Position numbers and translations under genes: made by a program. 64,000 nucleotides of DNA. Source: Gracilaria gracilis (lineage: Eukaryota > Rhodophyta > Florideophyceae > Gracilariales > Gracilariaceae). The DNA lies in the NCBI GenBank assembly GCA_030374805.1, contig JARGSG010000058.1:124001-188000 (forward strand). The letters are read 5' to 3'. Below, in pieces: positions 41,090-50,982 of this stretch (the stretch's first letter is position 1; every line of letters begins with the position of its first letter). The notes beneath the pieces are model-generated. The model was not told where the DNA came from and made no database searches. It worked only from the letters and a program-made list of their open reading frames with translations.

Positions 41090-44000
41090 GCCACCCCTAA
41101 CTGTGAATTGGAAGGCCCGTCGATACCGGAACGGGAAACCTTAATGGTGGAAGAAGAAGAATCAGATGTACCCAATGTGGTGTGTCTGATGAAGTACAAT
41201 AACTATAAAGTTAATGCTTCAGTACGCTTTCTCAATTACCTACAGGTTTTCGTTGCGTGTGTACTCGATACCGGCGCCGGTCCGAATGTGCTAAACGCTC
41301 GCGTCATATCCGATGCGGGCTTGCGGAACATTCGGCCTGCCCCGACTATCAACCCATTGGTGGACGCTAACGAGCGCCCACTGCACCTTAGAGGAATGTT
41401 GACCACTGTGGTACAACTTGGAACCTTGAAGGTGAAGCTCAATTTCTTTGTGGTGGATCGTGTGGCGACAGACTGTATCCTCGGGACCAACTTTATTGAC
41501 AGACTGTCAAGGCAATTTTGCCAGGGTCCCGAACGGTCGCTCTCGGTCAAGGTGGGCGTATTGCCATACTAGGTAATACGCAGACCAAAAATGGTTGGCG
41601 TCAGAAGCCGAGGTCCAATATACCCAACCGAAACGGTCTCAAACAAGATATGGCTCACCAAATTGGTTTCAATTCCGGCCATGACCCAGATGGTAGTGAA
41701 TGTCTCATGCGCAATACCAGGATTGGTAATGCTACCGAAGCATCCTAGGTTGGCAGAAAGACATCTCGCCTTGATGGCAAACGGGATCATTGATAATATC
41801 CCTAATCAAACCTTCAAGGAGTACTTGAGTAACTTCAGCAATCATACTGTTAAGATACCCAAGAATACCAATATCGGGATTGCATTAGCAGCAACACAAA
41901 GGGTTTTCACGGTCTCACCTACTAAGATGGGCGAGGTCGCCACCTCTAAGGATGGGGGAGGAGTAGATGCGCCATATCCCGCATATGCGCCCCCGTTATC
42001 GACAAATACCAAAATGGAACTGGACCCAGTGAGGGATTGGAGAGAGGAAGTCCAGATCGGTGCGGAGAATCAGGCTCTCCGAAACCGGATCCTCAGTCTC
42101 TTAGAAGAATTTCAATCCATGTGGTCGCGCCGGTTAGGCCAAATAGAGGCTACAGAGCAGCGCATTGATATGGTGCCAGGCTGGAAACCTAATTACCAGC
42201 AGCCTTACCGAGCAGGTCCGAAAGCCCGTGAGGTTGAACTCAATGAGGTCGAGCGAATGCTCCGTGAAGGTGTCATGGAACCAGCAAATGCGAACTGGGC
42301 CATCCCTGTGGTTCTGGTCACAAAGAAGAATGATACCCGTATGCGGTTCTGTGTGGACTACAGAAAACTGAATAGTATGGCCATCAGGGATTCGTACCCA
42401 ATACCTAAAATGGACGAGTGTATAGATTCGTTGGGCAACGCCAAGATCTTTACTACGCTCGATGCAAATTGTGGTTATTGGCAGGTACCTATCAGGGAAG
42501 AAGACAAGGACAAAACTACGTTTACTTGCCACGCTGGATTATTCCGGTTTACGCGTATGCCCTTTGGGTTGCGGAATGCCCCAGCTACCTTTCAAAGGGC
42601 GTTAGATATAATCCTTTCGAAGGTGAAGTGGAGAACCGCCCTGGTGTACATCGATGATGTACTCATCTATTCCAGAACGGTACAGGAACACTTTCACCAT
42701 GTTAGGGAAGTTCTAAACCTTTTGAGGGAATCTGGAGTAACGTTGAAGCTCCGCAAGTGCGAATTCTTCACCAAAGAGGTAGAATACCTTGGTCATATCA
42801 TCAGCCCTGGAAGGTTAGAAGTGACGCCGTGGAATATCCGGGCCGTGCAGGAGGCGAAGCCACCCACGTCCCAAACGGAAATCCGATCCTTTATAGGTTT
42901 GTGCAATGTGTACCGCCGGTTTATCAAGGGATTTGCCAAGATAGCGGCTCCCCTAAACCGAAAGCTGCTGAAAGGCCAACCTACAAGGTTTGAATGTCTT
43001 ACCAATGAGGAGATGGATGCGTTCGAGGCGCTCAAACATGCGCTCTTGACACCTCCCATCTTGGCACTACCCAAAGCTGGTTTACGATACACATTGGACA
43101 CTGACGCTTCAGATGCCCAAATTGGTTGTTGTCTTATGCAGGAGCAAGAAAACGGCGACAAACTACCTATAGGGTACTGGAGCCGCGCTCTGCACGCTGC
43201 GGAAAAGAATTACACAACAACCGAAAAGGAGTGTCTAGCTGTGGTCTGGAGCATGCTGATGCTCCGTCCCTACCTATATGGTGAAAGATTTACGATTCGA
43301 ACTGATCATGAAGCCCTACCGTGGATACTGGGTCTTGCCGACGCATCAGGCAGACTTGCCCGATGGCGGTTACGACTTTCAGAGTTCGAGTACGAAGTAC
43401 AGTACCGTCCAGGTATAAAGCACAACGTTGCTGACGCGATGTCTCGTATTACCACAGATGGTCTGGATACCGAACCGGTAGAAGATGATATCCCATGTTT
43501 TATCATCTCTACAGACCCTAGTGGTGATGCTGATACCTTAGAAGGTCACTGGACTCTACCCGAAGAGGATACATGGTTCAATGAAGCCACCGCTCGGGCG
43601 ATACTCGCCCTTGAGGAAACCGACGTCATGCCTATTACCCGCGAGGAATTTCTGAGAGAACAGGCAAACGATGTTTACTGTCGCTCTCTCATGGACCAAG
43701 TTGGTATGAAGGACTCAAACTTCGATGTCGACCGAAATGGTTTCCTTGTAAGGCGAGCCCCAATAGATGGATCCCTTCAAACGGTAGTGCCCAAGGTGCT
43801 GCGCCCCAGGGTGCTGTACCTTTCGCACTACCCGAGGCTATCCGGAAACCCTGGAGGTACGAGAATGTACTATACCTTGAGGCAAGGGTATTATTGGCCC
43901 CACATGGCTCATGATATCTATACCTTTGTGGGTCAGTGCGAATCATGCGTACGAACCCGTGGAGGTCTCCGCAAGCAGAGGAAATACTTGAAACTATTCC

Positions 44001-44956
44001 CACCTGCGGGTCCTCTCGAATTCGTAGCAATAGACCTTCTAGGGCCATTGCCGAAAACCACAAGGGGATATCAGTACATCATCGTAATCACCGACAGGTT
44101 TTTGGAGCTCACCAGAACCATATCTTTGAAGGACACGAAGTCTACGACCCTCGCGGTGGCGTTCTTGAATAAATGGATCTACCCGTATGGTGCACCGCTT
44201 TATCTACTTACCGACAATGGTTCGAACTTAGCTTCGAAGTTCTTTGAAGCGGTTTGTAACCTCTTGGGTATTAAGCACTACTTCACTACTGCCTATCATC
44301 CGCAAACGAATGGGCAAGTGAAGCGCTTTAACCGAACACTGGTATCTAGGCTGCGACATTATACGGAAGAACACCAAACTGGATGGGACGAGCTCGTGCA
44401 GCCTCTGACGTACGCATATAACCTTCAGGTTCATCGAGCGACGCAAACTACGCCGTTCGATCTGGTATTGTCAAGACACCCTCCAGGTATTGTTGTTGAA
44501 GAGGACCCATTTGGACAAGAAGCCGTCGGAGCGCTCAACCCGTCACAGGTCAAACTGAATACCCTTTTGAGGTTGAGACGTGCTCTCAAGTATGCTGAGA
44601 GCAAGTTCACAGCATCCCAGCGGCGGTACAAGGAGGACTACGACCGAAAGGTAACCCAAGTGGTAACGGCTACGCCGGGTCAATATGTCTTTATTGACCA
44701 CCCTCCAAAGGGAGCTAAACCACGACCGGGTGATGAAGCCGATGATGAAGCTATTGATAGAGATATCAATTCTAAACTTCTTCCGAAATCATCGGGACCT
44801 TTCAATGTAGTTCGGTCGACCGACCACACGGTAACGGTGAACCAAGATGGTGTAGAGAATACGATCTCTATTGACCGAATCACGGTTGCACCTCGGACGG
44901 TTCAGACCAGGAAGGAACGCGGAGAATCCGCGCGTGACCCACAAGCGGTTGCCTGA
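41090..44956 (+). pseudogene. pol: pol of element A (protease, RT, RNase H, integrase), one internal stop
   Basis: The frame is open from within the end of gag and lies -1 relative to gag. Protease: VLDTGAGPNVL (catalytic DTG, about 41270). TAG at 41570-41572 interrupts, then from ATG 41591 there are 1121 open codons. RT follows, with FCVDYRKLN, TTLDANCGYWQV and YIDD (Asp355-Asp356 counted from 41591). RNase H has TLDTDASDAQIG and TEKECLAVVW, the integrase zinc region ends CESC, and the core has AIDLLGPL and LLTDNGS. Two integrase sites look mutated: the second zinc His is Asn753 (SGNPGG), and the third acidic residue, in the GQVxRFNRTL block, is Lys911. Reverse transcription motifs are intact. 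Confidence 0.85.
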
Positions 44957-45318
44957 GGACTCAGCCCCGGGAAGACGGGACACCCATCGAGGTTAATGAT
45001 GACGCACAGGGTGACGACCCAGACTACGTACCACCTGCGGGGATTACGGTTGCTACCTCAGAGGAAACACCTACCCCTAGTGGTACCAATGCTCATCTAA
45101 ACCCAAATGGTGAAAGGATACCATCTCATGTCTCTAATGAGTTCCCAGTGCAACGCCTTGTAGGTCACCGCCGTACCCAAGAAGGTCTAAAGTACACAGT
45201 ACGCTGGTATGACTGGGGCGCTGACGGTGATACCGCCGAGCCGCCCTCAGCCATACCACACCACTTCAGGGTAAGCTACTGGAACCGCAAGAGAGAGGAC
45301 ATGCCGAATGATGGGTAA
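44938..45318 (+). pseudogene. Chromodomain tail of element A integrase, out of frame with pol
   Basis: In the frame -1 to pol, open from 44938 across the pol stop to TAA at 45316. It reads an acidic linker and then FPVQRLVGHRRTQEGLKYTV, RWYDWGADGDTAEPPSAIP. This is the chromodomain core (aromatic V-R-W-Y-x-W and the E-P-P helix start), as at the end of element B pol. In chromoviruses this domain guides integration to modified histones. The 19-nt overlap with pol could allow a -1 shift, but a single indel is the simpler reading. Confidence 0.7.
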
Positions 45319-46312
45319 ACCTTAGAGGTGATGCAGTCACCTAAGGAAAGGGGAAAAGCATTGTAATTACGAGTACCAAACACGGTCCAAATACTTACCA
45401 GGAAGGCACAACCAGAAGAAGCATTCCGCGAGGGTACGTCCAAGGAGCGGTAGCGCTAAAGACCGGCGCACCGTTGTACGCGCGCCGTTGCACACGCGCC
45501 ATGCACGTGCGCGGCACGCGCGCGAACCCGAACAGTGGAAACATTCAAAAAATTGTATCTTTTTATTTGACGAGGTATACGCGCGCTGCTCGTGGCGCGC
45601 CGTGCGGAGTAACCGATTCGGTTTACACTATTGTGTGTAGGGAGCGAGCAACGGCATCGTCAAAAAATCTAAGTATTTTGACCGTGCCGCGCTCCCGAAT
45701 CGGCCATTCCCAGCCTCTGAAACCGCTTGGTTCTCGAGATACAGACCAAAAGGGTTTTCTGCGGTTTCACTACCATATGGAGGGGTAATTTCCGGGTCAA
45801 AAATTTTGATTTGCCTTGCAAGTAACCTCCAGGGTGAAACACCGCACGTGCGCCCATACATGGTGAGAGGCCATACAGAACGATCTCGGTACATTGCTGG
45901 CCACTGCGCGCAAGCGCTTGGCACAACATCTGACCTCATGGGAAGGCGAAACCGCTCGCTGAGCCGCAAGAAGGCGCATCGGAGTACCAACGTGGTGAAC
46001 CATACTACGAGCATCAAAATGGCTCAGGATGGAGCTAACTTACCTCCTGGAACTTACCTACAAGGAATTAACCTTCACCCATCGTGGTACGCTGGTCTAA
46101 GGAGGGGGGAGGAGAGTTTCAAAACCTAATTGGAGATGCGCAGAGCTAAGGAAGGGGGGGGAGCTGTTTTCGAGCTTCCTCCCTCGCTACGCATCGCACC
46201 TCAATGGCAATTGGAACCTAACATGGAAACGCATAACTTTTTACTTTACTTGAAGAGTAACACCAATAGGGATGCAGAAGCAACGTGGCTCAGACCCAAG
46301 GGGAGACGCCAA
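45319..46312. other. Spacer of element A between chromodomain and accessory gene
   Basis: No recognised gene. It contains a GC-rich block of alternating GCGC (about 45475-45605) and a plus-strand frame at 46018-46363 of unknown meaning. It separates the convergent 3' ends of pol and the accessory gene. Confidence 0.45.
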
Positions 46313-49142
46313 TCAACCTGGTGGGTGAGTGGCCAAATGAGGCCCCAAGGACCCTCCAGCTGAGGATCCCCGACCCGGAGTGGTGTTCTGATGGGCTCCC
46401 GGCCAAGGCTGGAAGAGATGAGCCTGGCCTGGAGCCTGGCTAGGCGCGCTACCATGACCCACGGGGGTACTAGTAGGCACGCTGACGCCTGGCATTACGT
46501 CGGGACCCATCGGAGGTGGCGCGCTCGCCTGCGCAACCGACGGAGGTACTGACGACCCGATGTGGAGAGGAGCCTGCGGAGCGGCTAGAAGGCCGGGGTT
46601 CAGGCTAGCACCAAATAGGGGATCCTCCAAAGGGTTTGTAGGCGTCGTGCTTATGGCCGTCGCTAGGCCTGCCACCTGGTTGGGAGCCATCTGGTAGAGC
46701 TCGACCTGGAACCGGTTCCGGAACTCACCAATTTGGGAAAAAGATCGCATGTACTGTGCATGACGAGGCAGGATACTTTCCAGAAGGGTACGAACTTCGA
46801 CCACAGAGGTAGGACCCGCCCGCTGGAAGTTCAGCACGCAGGCTTGCCCAGTGAGACAAAATGATGTTCCTTGGATGTCCATTGGATGTTCCATATTGGA
46901 CATCTAAAGTGCACCTTATGCATATCCGACGGACATCCTGGATGTCCTTCAGATATCCACAAGATGTCTATAAGATGTCCTAGAGATGAGCGTAAAAGAT
47001 ATGCATTGGATTTCCTATTTATGTCCACCAGATGTACGTCGGATGTGCAATAATATGTCCGTTGGATGTTCTGATTTTCTGGTAGATCCAACGGGTATCT
47101 TTTAGATATTCGATGAGCATCTCATGTACATCTTATTGCACATCTGTGGGACATCCAAGTGCATCTTTTACGGACATCCGTACAACATCTTTGGTGTGTC
47201 TGACGTACATCCATAAAATCCAGTGCGCATCCAAGGTACATCACCGTGGTTCACTGGGTTGGCGGACCCGAGCCATTAAACCTAAAATGGCCTGGGAGTC
47301 CACCTGAGAGGGGACAGGCGCCGCAGCCGCAGCCATGGCACCCCCGAGGATAGCCCGCGGAGGCCCATCAACCCTTGTGGTACTGGGAAGAAGAGGAGTT
47401 ACACCAGTATGGGCAGGCGTGTTGCGTCCCTCCGGAGCGGGAGTAGGTGCTGAAGTGACCACAGGGGTAGCCGCTGGCGATTCCACCACGGTTGGGAAGG
47501 GTTCAGGACTCCCTGGAGGTCCCTGATCGGTAGGCGCCCCGGGGTCGCGTTGCTCTGCGCGGGACACGACCGTCCAGGACACGGGATCGAAAACTTCTCA
47601 CCCCTGCTTGGGTCCCCACGGGAAACTCTCCACTTGGGTAAGCAATAACTTTAATTGCTCAATGGAGTAATCCGTACCCGCCGCAATGGTTCCGAGTCCG
47701 AACTGTCGGGTGTCGCGAATAACCCTCGGGGGAATGAAGAACATACGGCCAGGAGGCTGAACACCGTCACGGTAAATCTCGGCTTCGCGAGAACGGCAGT
47801 CCCAGTCGATACCATCACGGGCAGCCTGCAGAGCCAGGACGGCCACCAGTACGGCCCACTCCGAGAGGGCAATCGACCAAATGAGATAATACCGATCGTG
47901 GTTGCGGGTGATGTACCTCCCGACATAGGCCAATATCGGTGGGGTTGGGACGCTAAGCGACATCGGAACCTCATAGACATTCCACCAATCTGGTCGAGCC
48001 ACATACCAAGAGGTTCTTCCCTTATTAGGTTGTGAGAAGAACTCCACATTATGGAACCCATGCATGACGCGGTTGAAGCTGGACCGGGTGCGAATGCGAG
48101 CCTCGGTGGCCGCATCCACCCCCCACCTACGACTGTTAGCCCAATGGATGGTATTGTTAGGCCTGTCGAGGCAAACCAAATGTGGAGAAGCCGGAAGGTA
48201 CTGCTGCGGAAGGGAGTCGTACTGACAGATCTTCACAACCAGACGTCGGTAATAATGGAGCTCCGGTTCAATACGAACGTACGGCAGATCGCTGGGATAA
48301 AGTGGGGGAATGAAATACCTCATTGGTGTGTGTCGCTGGCGACTCTCATAGCACTCCGTCCGACCCTGACGAGGTTGAGATTCTTTACACCGACGGTGGA
48401 GCGTCTGCGGGACGGAGCGGAGACGCTCGCAATCGCAACGAAACAAACCCAAGTAGGTATCCAGAGTCGGACGTCGCAAGACGCCGGGAAGCGAGGTGTT
48501 CCCCGGCGCCACCTGCCAGTACCAGCGTTACAGCGTCGCTTGCGAAACCATTTTTGGATCGATCCCGAAGGTACCATGTTGGGAAACATTCCAATCGGCC
48601 GTGGTTAACGCTTCCAAACCATAATAGAAAATCCCACGAGGAATCTCGGGCTCCGGACCATACGGGTCCTGGATCCCCTCGTGAATCCGTTGAGGTTGAT
48701 GCGAGGAAGATTGAACCGGCTGGCTCCGGAAACCTGTTTGGATGCGCGTATGGTACAACGCAGTACCGCGCGAACCAGACTTGGTAATGGCGCTTCCGCG
48801 ACCGCGCGAAGGACCGGCACCCGACATGGTGTGATGAGAACCGCGAGGGAGTGGTTGAGACGGCGAGCATTCGACCGCAGGGGTGAACCGAATTGGCTTT
48901 TTATCCACAATGGGTGAATCACTGGAGCTGATGCTCAGAACCTCCACCCGTTCAGGGCTGCATGCTGGTTCAACCATTGAGGTATCGGCATTGGTCGCCG
49001 ATGGCGGGCCGTCCCTTGGGGTTACCTCGTCCGGCTGACCAACATGGGGAACCGACAGGCGCCGTGTAACGCTACGGGTGCGAGCCCGCACGCTGGTACC
49101 AGGGCTACCCATGAGGTTCAGGTAAAGATCGGGGGTCACCAT
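46313..49142 (-). pseudogene. Antisense accessory gene of element A
   Basis: Minus-strand frame from ATG 49142 to a stop at 46313, opposite to gag-pol. Apart from a 412-bp MITE (46847-47258), one frame spans the whole gene. It is interrupted only by TAA at 48530-48528 and TGA at 47600-47598; without these it would be about 800 codons. The N-terminus is Ser/Pro-rich. The middle has MRYFIPPLYPSDL and RIEPELHYYRRL, aligning with FPIPPGYKF and TRREMSYCNRL of element B, then TSWYVARPDWWNVYEVP, PPILAYVGRY and a long helix (WAVLVAVLALQAARDG). A Pro/Ala-rich tail follows, then a helix VVEVRTLLESILPRH. The composition is rich in Trp and Tyr. I recognise no known fold. The MITE length (1 mod 3) explains the frame switch at its ends. 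Confidence 0.7.
46847..47258. mobile_element. MITE-like insertion in the accessory gene of element A
   Basis: The ends are CCCAGTGA...TCACTGGG. The first about 39 bases, CCCAGTGAGACAAAATGATG and onward, match the inverted other end, CCCAGTGAACCACGGTGATG and onward, through CCTTGGATG. The interior is crammed with GGACATCC/GGATGTCC-like units in both orientations. CAGTG ends suggest a hAT-type parent. A possible 8-bp target duplication (GGCTTGCC and GGTTGGCG) matches at only 5 of 8 sites. Confidence 0.7.
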
Positions 49143-49689
49143 AAACGGATTCAACCTTGTCGGTCGGACGAGAAGCTACAGCGGCGCGAGCTAGCATAGA
49201 CAAACCGCAAGGGGTACGAAGGTAACCAGAAGGAAGAACGGTGGAACAACCTCGAAGGAGTCAGCGGCAGCGCCTCGAAGGGACAGTGACGGAACCTGAA
49301 GGGTACAGCTCGACAAGCCACAACCAAGGGGGCGCCAAAATCCTGCACGGTACAGCCCGCACAGGAGCGCAAGCTGCCGCGTGTACCTCAATGGGTGTGA
49401 CGGCACGGAATGTGCGATCGAAGCCTTGAATCCGTTAAGGTGGATGCGAACGCGGGCTGGCAGTCGAACCTCGAAGGCACACAACGGGGGCGCGTCGCGC
49501 TCGAAACCACGAATGGGGAAGGAAAAGCCGCTGTCGGTAGTGACCCAAATGGTGAGCAGGCCCGCTCCGTATCGCAGAGCGAGCGCGACGCACGGCGCGA
49601 AACGGCACGAGGACTGCGCCGTTGACCAAAGGGGTACGACGATGCAACCGACTTGGTAAGAGGCCCTAGGAGCCATGAGGGCGTGGCTC
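49143..49689. other. Leader-side region of the accessory gene in element A
   Basis: It lies between the accessory ATG and the purine tract, so it would hold its promoter and 5' leader (minus strand). No open frame with protein-like content. Several short direct repeats but no defined motif. Confidence 0.4.
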
Positions 49690-49706
49690 AGGGTAGGAAG
49701 GGGGTC
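49690..49706 (+). promoter_or_regulatory. Polypurine tract of element A
   Basis: AGGGTAGGAAGGGGGTC lies directly before the 3' LTR. All but three bases are purines. It is the expected plus-strand primer site. Confidence 0.75.
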
Positions 49707-50214
49707 TGTAGTACATTGAGACCTCAATGGGTTGGTGTTACGTGGGCCTACATGTGCGCCTTGCTGGCTGCACAGCACCCAGTTGGTATTCTGTATTTTA
49801 TAATTTCTAATTCCTAATTTCTAATGTAGTTTAGCTTAAAATTGCTGGCCCATGACAGTATGTCATGGGCACAGCCGATGACGTCATGCCCGCATGGGAG
49901 ATCGGCGTCGGTGCACCTTGTATATATTGCGGTGCACCTCGCCTTCCCCGTCGGGTATTGTAAAGTCAGGCACCACTAGGGCAGTAACTACACCATCCTG
50001 GTCACTTGCTACTCTATTACTATTCAGGTTTTACCGCGCGTCGACGTCTACTACCGTACACCTACACGGTCTAGACTAGTTGCCCCGCTGTTTGCCCCTG
50101 CTGGTTTCAGGTGCCCTACTACCATATTGGTTGTGTGTTTTTCCCCTTTTGGTTGAGCCCTCGCGCGCTCCCTCTACCAGGCGGACCCCACACCTTATCG
50201 GTATTTGTACGACC
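49707..50214 (+). repeat. 3' LTR of element A
   Basis: 508 bp, TGTAGTACATTGAG... to ...TTTGTACGACC. The last base differs from the 5' copy (CA to CC). TGACGTCA at 49879-49886 and TATATA at 49921-49926 are conserved. ACTGG follows. Confidence 0.92.
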
Positions 50215-50870
50215 ACTGGACACGTGGGACACGGTGAGTCAGGGAGGTTGGCACAGCATTGCTGGTATTTTAGATATTTATTAGATAGTATTTGCGTAAT
50301 TTAGGGAGGTTTCTACACACTATATAGTGGCAGGGCACCATGGCCCTGCGACTCGGTAACTCAACCCAACGAGTGTTGGCTCTAGACTTCTCCGCCTTCT
50401 TCCGTACTCTACTTCTCCTTGGAGGGATACGCCGTTGCTAACGGGCTGTCTATCCCCCTGCGTCAACCAAAGGAACCCATTGCTGGGAGTATTTACCAAC
50501 TATTGTTGTGTTCGCCCTTTTGTAAGGTGTCCTCCGGCTTTGCCTTTTTCTCTTGGTCACTCTCATGACTCCCCCGTCTTTTCCTCCTTTCTTTTGGGTT
50601 GTTTTCTGCGACCCGCGGCCTGTGCTGACACCGCGTGCACTCGCCACACTGTGGACATTTCGCCCCCTTGGAGGACAGCACACACACGCCGCTCACGCGG
50701 AGTACCTTCTTGTCTTACCTTCCTACGCTGGTCGTGAAGGGTTGACCTCGGTCTTACACCCGACATAGTCGTGTCATCCCTGGAAGGGCTCTACTGCTGG
50801 GTTTGCCTCGTGAGAGGAAGATCCGGACGTCTTCTGGTGTTTTCCCGCTTGCGAGCATTGCACTACAAAG

Positions 50871-50889
50871 TGGTCTCCCGACCTAGAAG
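50871..50889 (+). promoter_or_regulatory. Primer-binding site of element B
   Basis: TGGTCTCCCGACCTAGAAG, three bases after the LTR end at 50867. One base differs from that of element A although the LTRs are unrelated, so both families probably use the same tRNA primer. Confidence 0.6.
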
Positions 50890-50982
50890 ATTACACTTGT
50901 GTTTGTGTGCTTTTCCCCTCTTGAGGTGATTTCTACATTTGTTCCGGAAGATTCCGTGTTCTCCCGTTGAACAGTTTTATCG

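Larger units (their letters stand above)
38269..50214 (+). mobile_element. Element A: chromodomain Ty3/Gypsy-type retrotransposon with antisense accessory gene (11.9 kb)
   Basis: Two 508-bp LTRs, 5-bp target duplication, primer site, gag with CCHC knuckle, retropepsin, RT, RNase H, integrase and chromodomain in that order, then a minus-strand accessory gene and a purine tract. Reverse transcription is in the order RT-RNaseH-IN, as in Ty3/Gypsy. By eye the two LTRs differ at about 21 of 508 sites (about 4 percent), so the insertion is not recent. Damage: a frame change in gag near 39780, a TAG at 41570, a frame change before the chromodomain, two stops and a MITE in the accessory gene, and substituted integrase residues. 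Confidence 0.9.
38193..50867 (+). repeat. 5' LTR of element B, split by insertion of element A
   Basis: The LTR starts TGTGACTTAGTTATT at 38193 and is cut at 38268. It resumes at 50220 and ends GCACTACA at 50867, three bases before the primer-binding site. The joined length is about 724 bp. The join restores CTACTGTAGACTGG|ACACG, the same order as the intact fragment at 37960-37990 (CTACTGTGGACTAGACACG). This shows directly that A inserted into this LTR. A TATATAG at 50321-50327 could be the core promoter. Confidence 0.8.

Noticed and set aside
43689-44063. Minus-strand frame inside pol of element A as another antisense gene
   Set aside because: It overlaps the integrase frame entirely, has no counterpart in element B and no conserved blocks.
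45475-45605. GC-rich alternating block considered as CpG-island promoter
   Set aside because: It lies between convergent 3' ends inside element A, with no adjacent gene start.
46855-47245. Array of GGACATCC-like units considered as CRISPR or centromeric satellite
   Set aside because: Units occur in both orientations with irregular spacing and lie between inverted ends, so a MITE explains them.
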